A stretch of DNA of 45,872 nt from Planctomycetota bacterium (lineage in GTDB: Bacteria; Planctomycetota; Phycisphaerae; Tepidisphaerales; Tepidisphaeraceae), in NCBI GenBank assembly GCA_026693085.1, contig JAPLNB010000175.1, positions 1-45,872 of the forward strand. The letters are read 5' to 3'. Positions 44,575 to 45,872 of the stretch are shown here, piece after piece; position 1 is the first letter of the stretch; every line of letters starts with the position of its first letter. The position numbers and the translations under genes are program-made. The notes under the pieces are model-generated. The model was not told the DNA's origin, ran no database searches, and saw only the letters and a list, made by a program, of their open reading frames with translations.

Positions 44575-45872
44575 ATGACCGCAACCCCCGATCCATCTGG
44601 CCGCTTCATCCTGCCCGACGACTCGCCACTGCTGGCGAACCTGGCTGCCGTCTTCGCTTCCGACCCCGATCTCGCCCGCGTCCTCGACCAATCGCTCAGC
44701 CTCCCCGCATACCCCGTCGAACCGTCCAAGGCCGGCCCACCAACCCTCGCCCTTACCAACCCGGCAGGTCAGCGACTGTACCTCCACAGCCGCCACCAAC
44801 CCTTCGACGAAGCCAAGCGTCTGATCGACTCCGCCGACCTCGACGGCAAAACCGTTTTCTGCATTCAAGGCTTCGGGCTCGGCTACCACGTCCAGAACCT
44901 CTTCGACCGCATCAGCCGCGAAGCACTCATCGTCGTGTTCGAGCCCGACGTTCGCCTCCTGCGCACGGCGTTCGAACACCGCGACTTCTCGTCGCTCATC
45001 CGGACGGGCCGCCTTATCTTCATCACCACCCCCGACCGGACGCCGATCATGCTCAAGCTCGGGTCCCGGCAGGCGCTGGTCGCCATTGGGCTCACCTTCA
45101 TCCCCCACCCGCCCAGCCTGCAACTGCACGCCGACTTCCACCGCCAGGTCGAGGGCGCCATGACCGACTTCATCGCCTTCTGCCACACCTCGCTGAACAC
45201 CCTGGTCCTCAACTCGCGTCGAACGTGCGAGAACATCGCAAGAAACCTCTCCTTCTACTCCGCCGCCCCCGGCATCAACTCGCTCAAGAACCGGCACGCC
45301 AACCAGGCCGCCATCATCGTCTCGGCCGGCCCATCCCTCCGCAAGAACAAACACCTTCTCAAGGACGCGCAATCCCAAGCCGTTCTGATTGCGGTCCAAA
45401 CCACCCTCCAGCCGCTCCTGGAAATGGGGATCGAGCCGGAGTACGTCACCAGCCTCGACTACCACGACATTTGCACGCGGTTTTTCGAGAAACTCCCCAG
45501 GAACCTTCGCACCACGCTCGTCGCCGAACCCAAAGCCTCCACCGCCGTGCTCGAGCTCTACCCCGGCCCGCTCCACATGCTCGGCAACGAGTTCGCCGAC
45601 CAGCTCCTCCGCGAAATGAAGCTCGAGAAGGACCGCCTCCGCGCCGGCGCCACCGTCGCGCACCTGGCCTTTTACCTTGCCGAGTATATGGGGTGCGACC
45701 CTATCATTTTCGTTGGCCAGGACCTCGGCTTCTCCGACGGCCTGTGCTACACCCCCGGCACCAGCTATGAAGACGTCTGGCGTCCGGAGCTTGGCCGTTT
45801 CTGCACCGTCGAAATGAAACAGTGGGAGCACATCGCCCGCGAGCGTCCCATCCTCCGCTGCATCGAAGACCA
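44575..45872 (+). CDS. MptE/Maf-like (DUF115) protein, 3'-truncated by the window
   Basis: At least 432 codons remain open to the window edge. The protein has the DUF115 pattern: KTVFCIQGFGLGYHVQNLFD (about 92-111), the SAM/nucleotide-like SAGPSLRKN (about 252-260), VQTTLQPLLEMGIEPEYVTSLDYHD and FVGQDLGFSDG (about 379-389) before a Glu-rich C-terminal part. Relatives include MptE (6-hydroxymethyl-pterin diphosphokinase of archaea) and motility accessory factors (Maf), which add nonulosonic acids to flagellin. No flagellar or sialic-acid gene is seen, so a glycan-transfer role is inference. No convincing Shine-Dalgarno precedes the ATG. Confidence 0.82.
   Translation, partial: MTATPDPSGRFILPDDSPLLANLAAVFASDPDLARVLDQSLSLPAYPVEPSKAGPPTLALTNPAGQRLYLHSRHQPFDEAKRLIDSADLDGKTVFCIQGFGLGYHVQNLFDRISREALIVVFEPDVRLLRTAFEHRDFSSLIRTGRLIFITTPDRTPIMLKLGSRQALVAIGLTFIPHPPSLQLHADFHRQVEGAMTDFIAFCHTSLNTLVLNSRRTCENIARNLSFYSAAPGINSLKNRHANQAAIIVSAGPSLRKNKHLLKDAQSQAVLIAVQTTLQPLLEMGIEPEYVTSLDYHDICTRFFEKLPRNLRTTLVAEPKASTAVLELYPGPLHMLGNEFADQLLREMKLEKDRLRAGATVAHLAFYLAEYMGCDPIIFVGQDLGFSDGLCYTPGTSYEDVWRPELGRFCTVEMKQWEHIARERPILRCIED

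Noticed and set aside
43833..45770. 645-codon + strand frame across the NTF2-like and MptE-like genes
   Set aside because: Pro/Arg/His-rich shadow in another frame; the MptE-like frame starting at 44575 has family motifs.

Overview
The window looks like a chromosomal segment of a Planctomycetota bacterium, probably class Phycisphaerae. Pointers are the high GC, three large exported proteins with an arginine-rich leader ending in LEPRxLL or LERRxLL, dockerin-type doublets at the C-termini of two CotH/lamin-tail giants, Thr-Gln-Pro linkers, and an ImuA-ImuB-DnaE2 mutasome. The class assignment is inference. I see no rRNA, tRNA, CRISPR array, transposase or phage gene.

Layout. Positions 1-683 are non-coding, with copies of two dispersed repeats and the promoter of a XdhC-MobA pair (molybdenum-cofactor insertion and cytidylylation). 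Then come a GNAT acetyltransferase, a GyrI-like protein and a GT4 glycosyltransferase, all on +. A membrane histidine kinase and an ANTAR response regulator follow on the minus strand (4.8-8.1 kb), then an anchored 777-residue protein. From 11.2 to 24.8 kb lie two paralogous proteins of 2250 and 2167 residues with lamin-tail, chitobiase-like, CotH-kinase and dockerin-like modules. At 25.4-26.3 kb is rplM-rpsI with its own promoter and terminator. The stretch 26.4-36.4 kb on the minus strand holds imuA-imuB-dnaE2, a GNAT protein, a 59-residue basic protein and valS. After that come a CARDB-type LEPR protein, a membrane-anchored tyrosine/dual-specificity phosphatase, an exported PQQ-type beta-propeller, an Asn/Val-repeat exported protein, ilvC, an NTF2-like membrane protein, and a 3'-truncated MptE/Maf-like (DUF115) gene leaving the window.

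Two patterns run across genes. (1) At least seven unrelated short-repeat families sit in frame inside valS, dnaE2 and imuB, always at places where the relatives I know have short variable loops. DnaE2 carries about 80 extra residues built from four families in one loop, and valS carries a 30-bp-arm hairpin. The same families also occur in non-coding DNA, so they look like mobile or expanding elements tolerated as protein insertions. (2) Several genes without a Shine-Dalgarno sequence have a TAnnnT -10 box ending 6-7 nt before the start codon, most with a TTG-type -35 box 16-18 nt upstream. This predicts leaderless mRNAs and helped decide several starts.

Functional links I can support: the mutasome cassette from one strong sigma-70-like promoter with an upstream palindrome; the kinase/ANTAR pair as an RNA-level regulatory system with unknown targets; and the giant CotH/LTD proteins as a duplicated cell-surface family. 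All domain calls were made by eye from motifs, without database searches.
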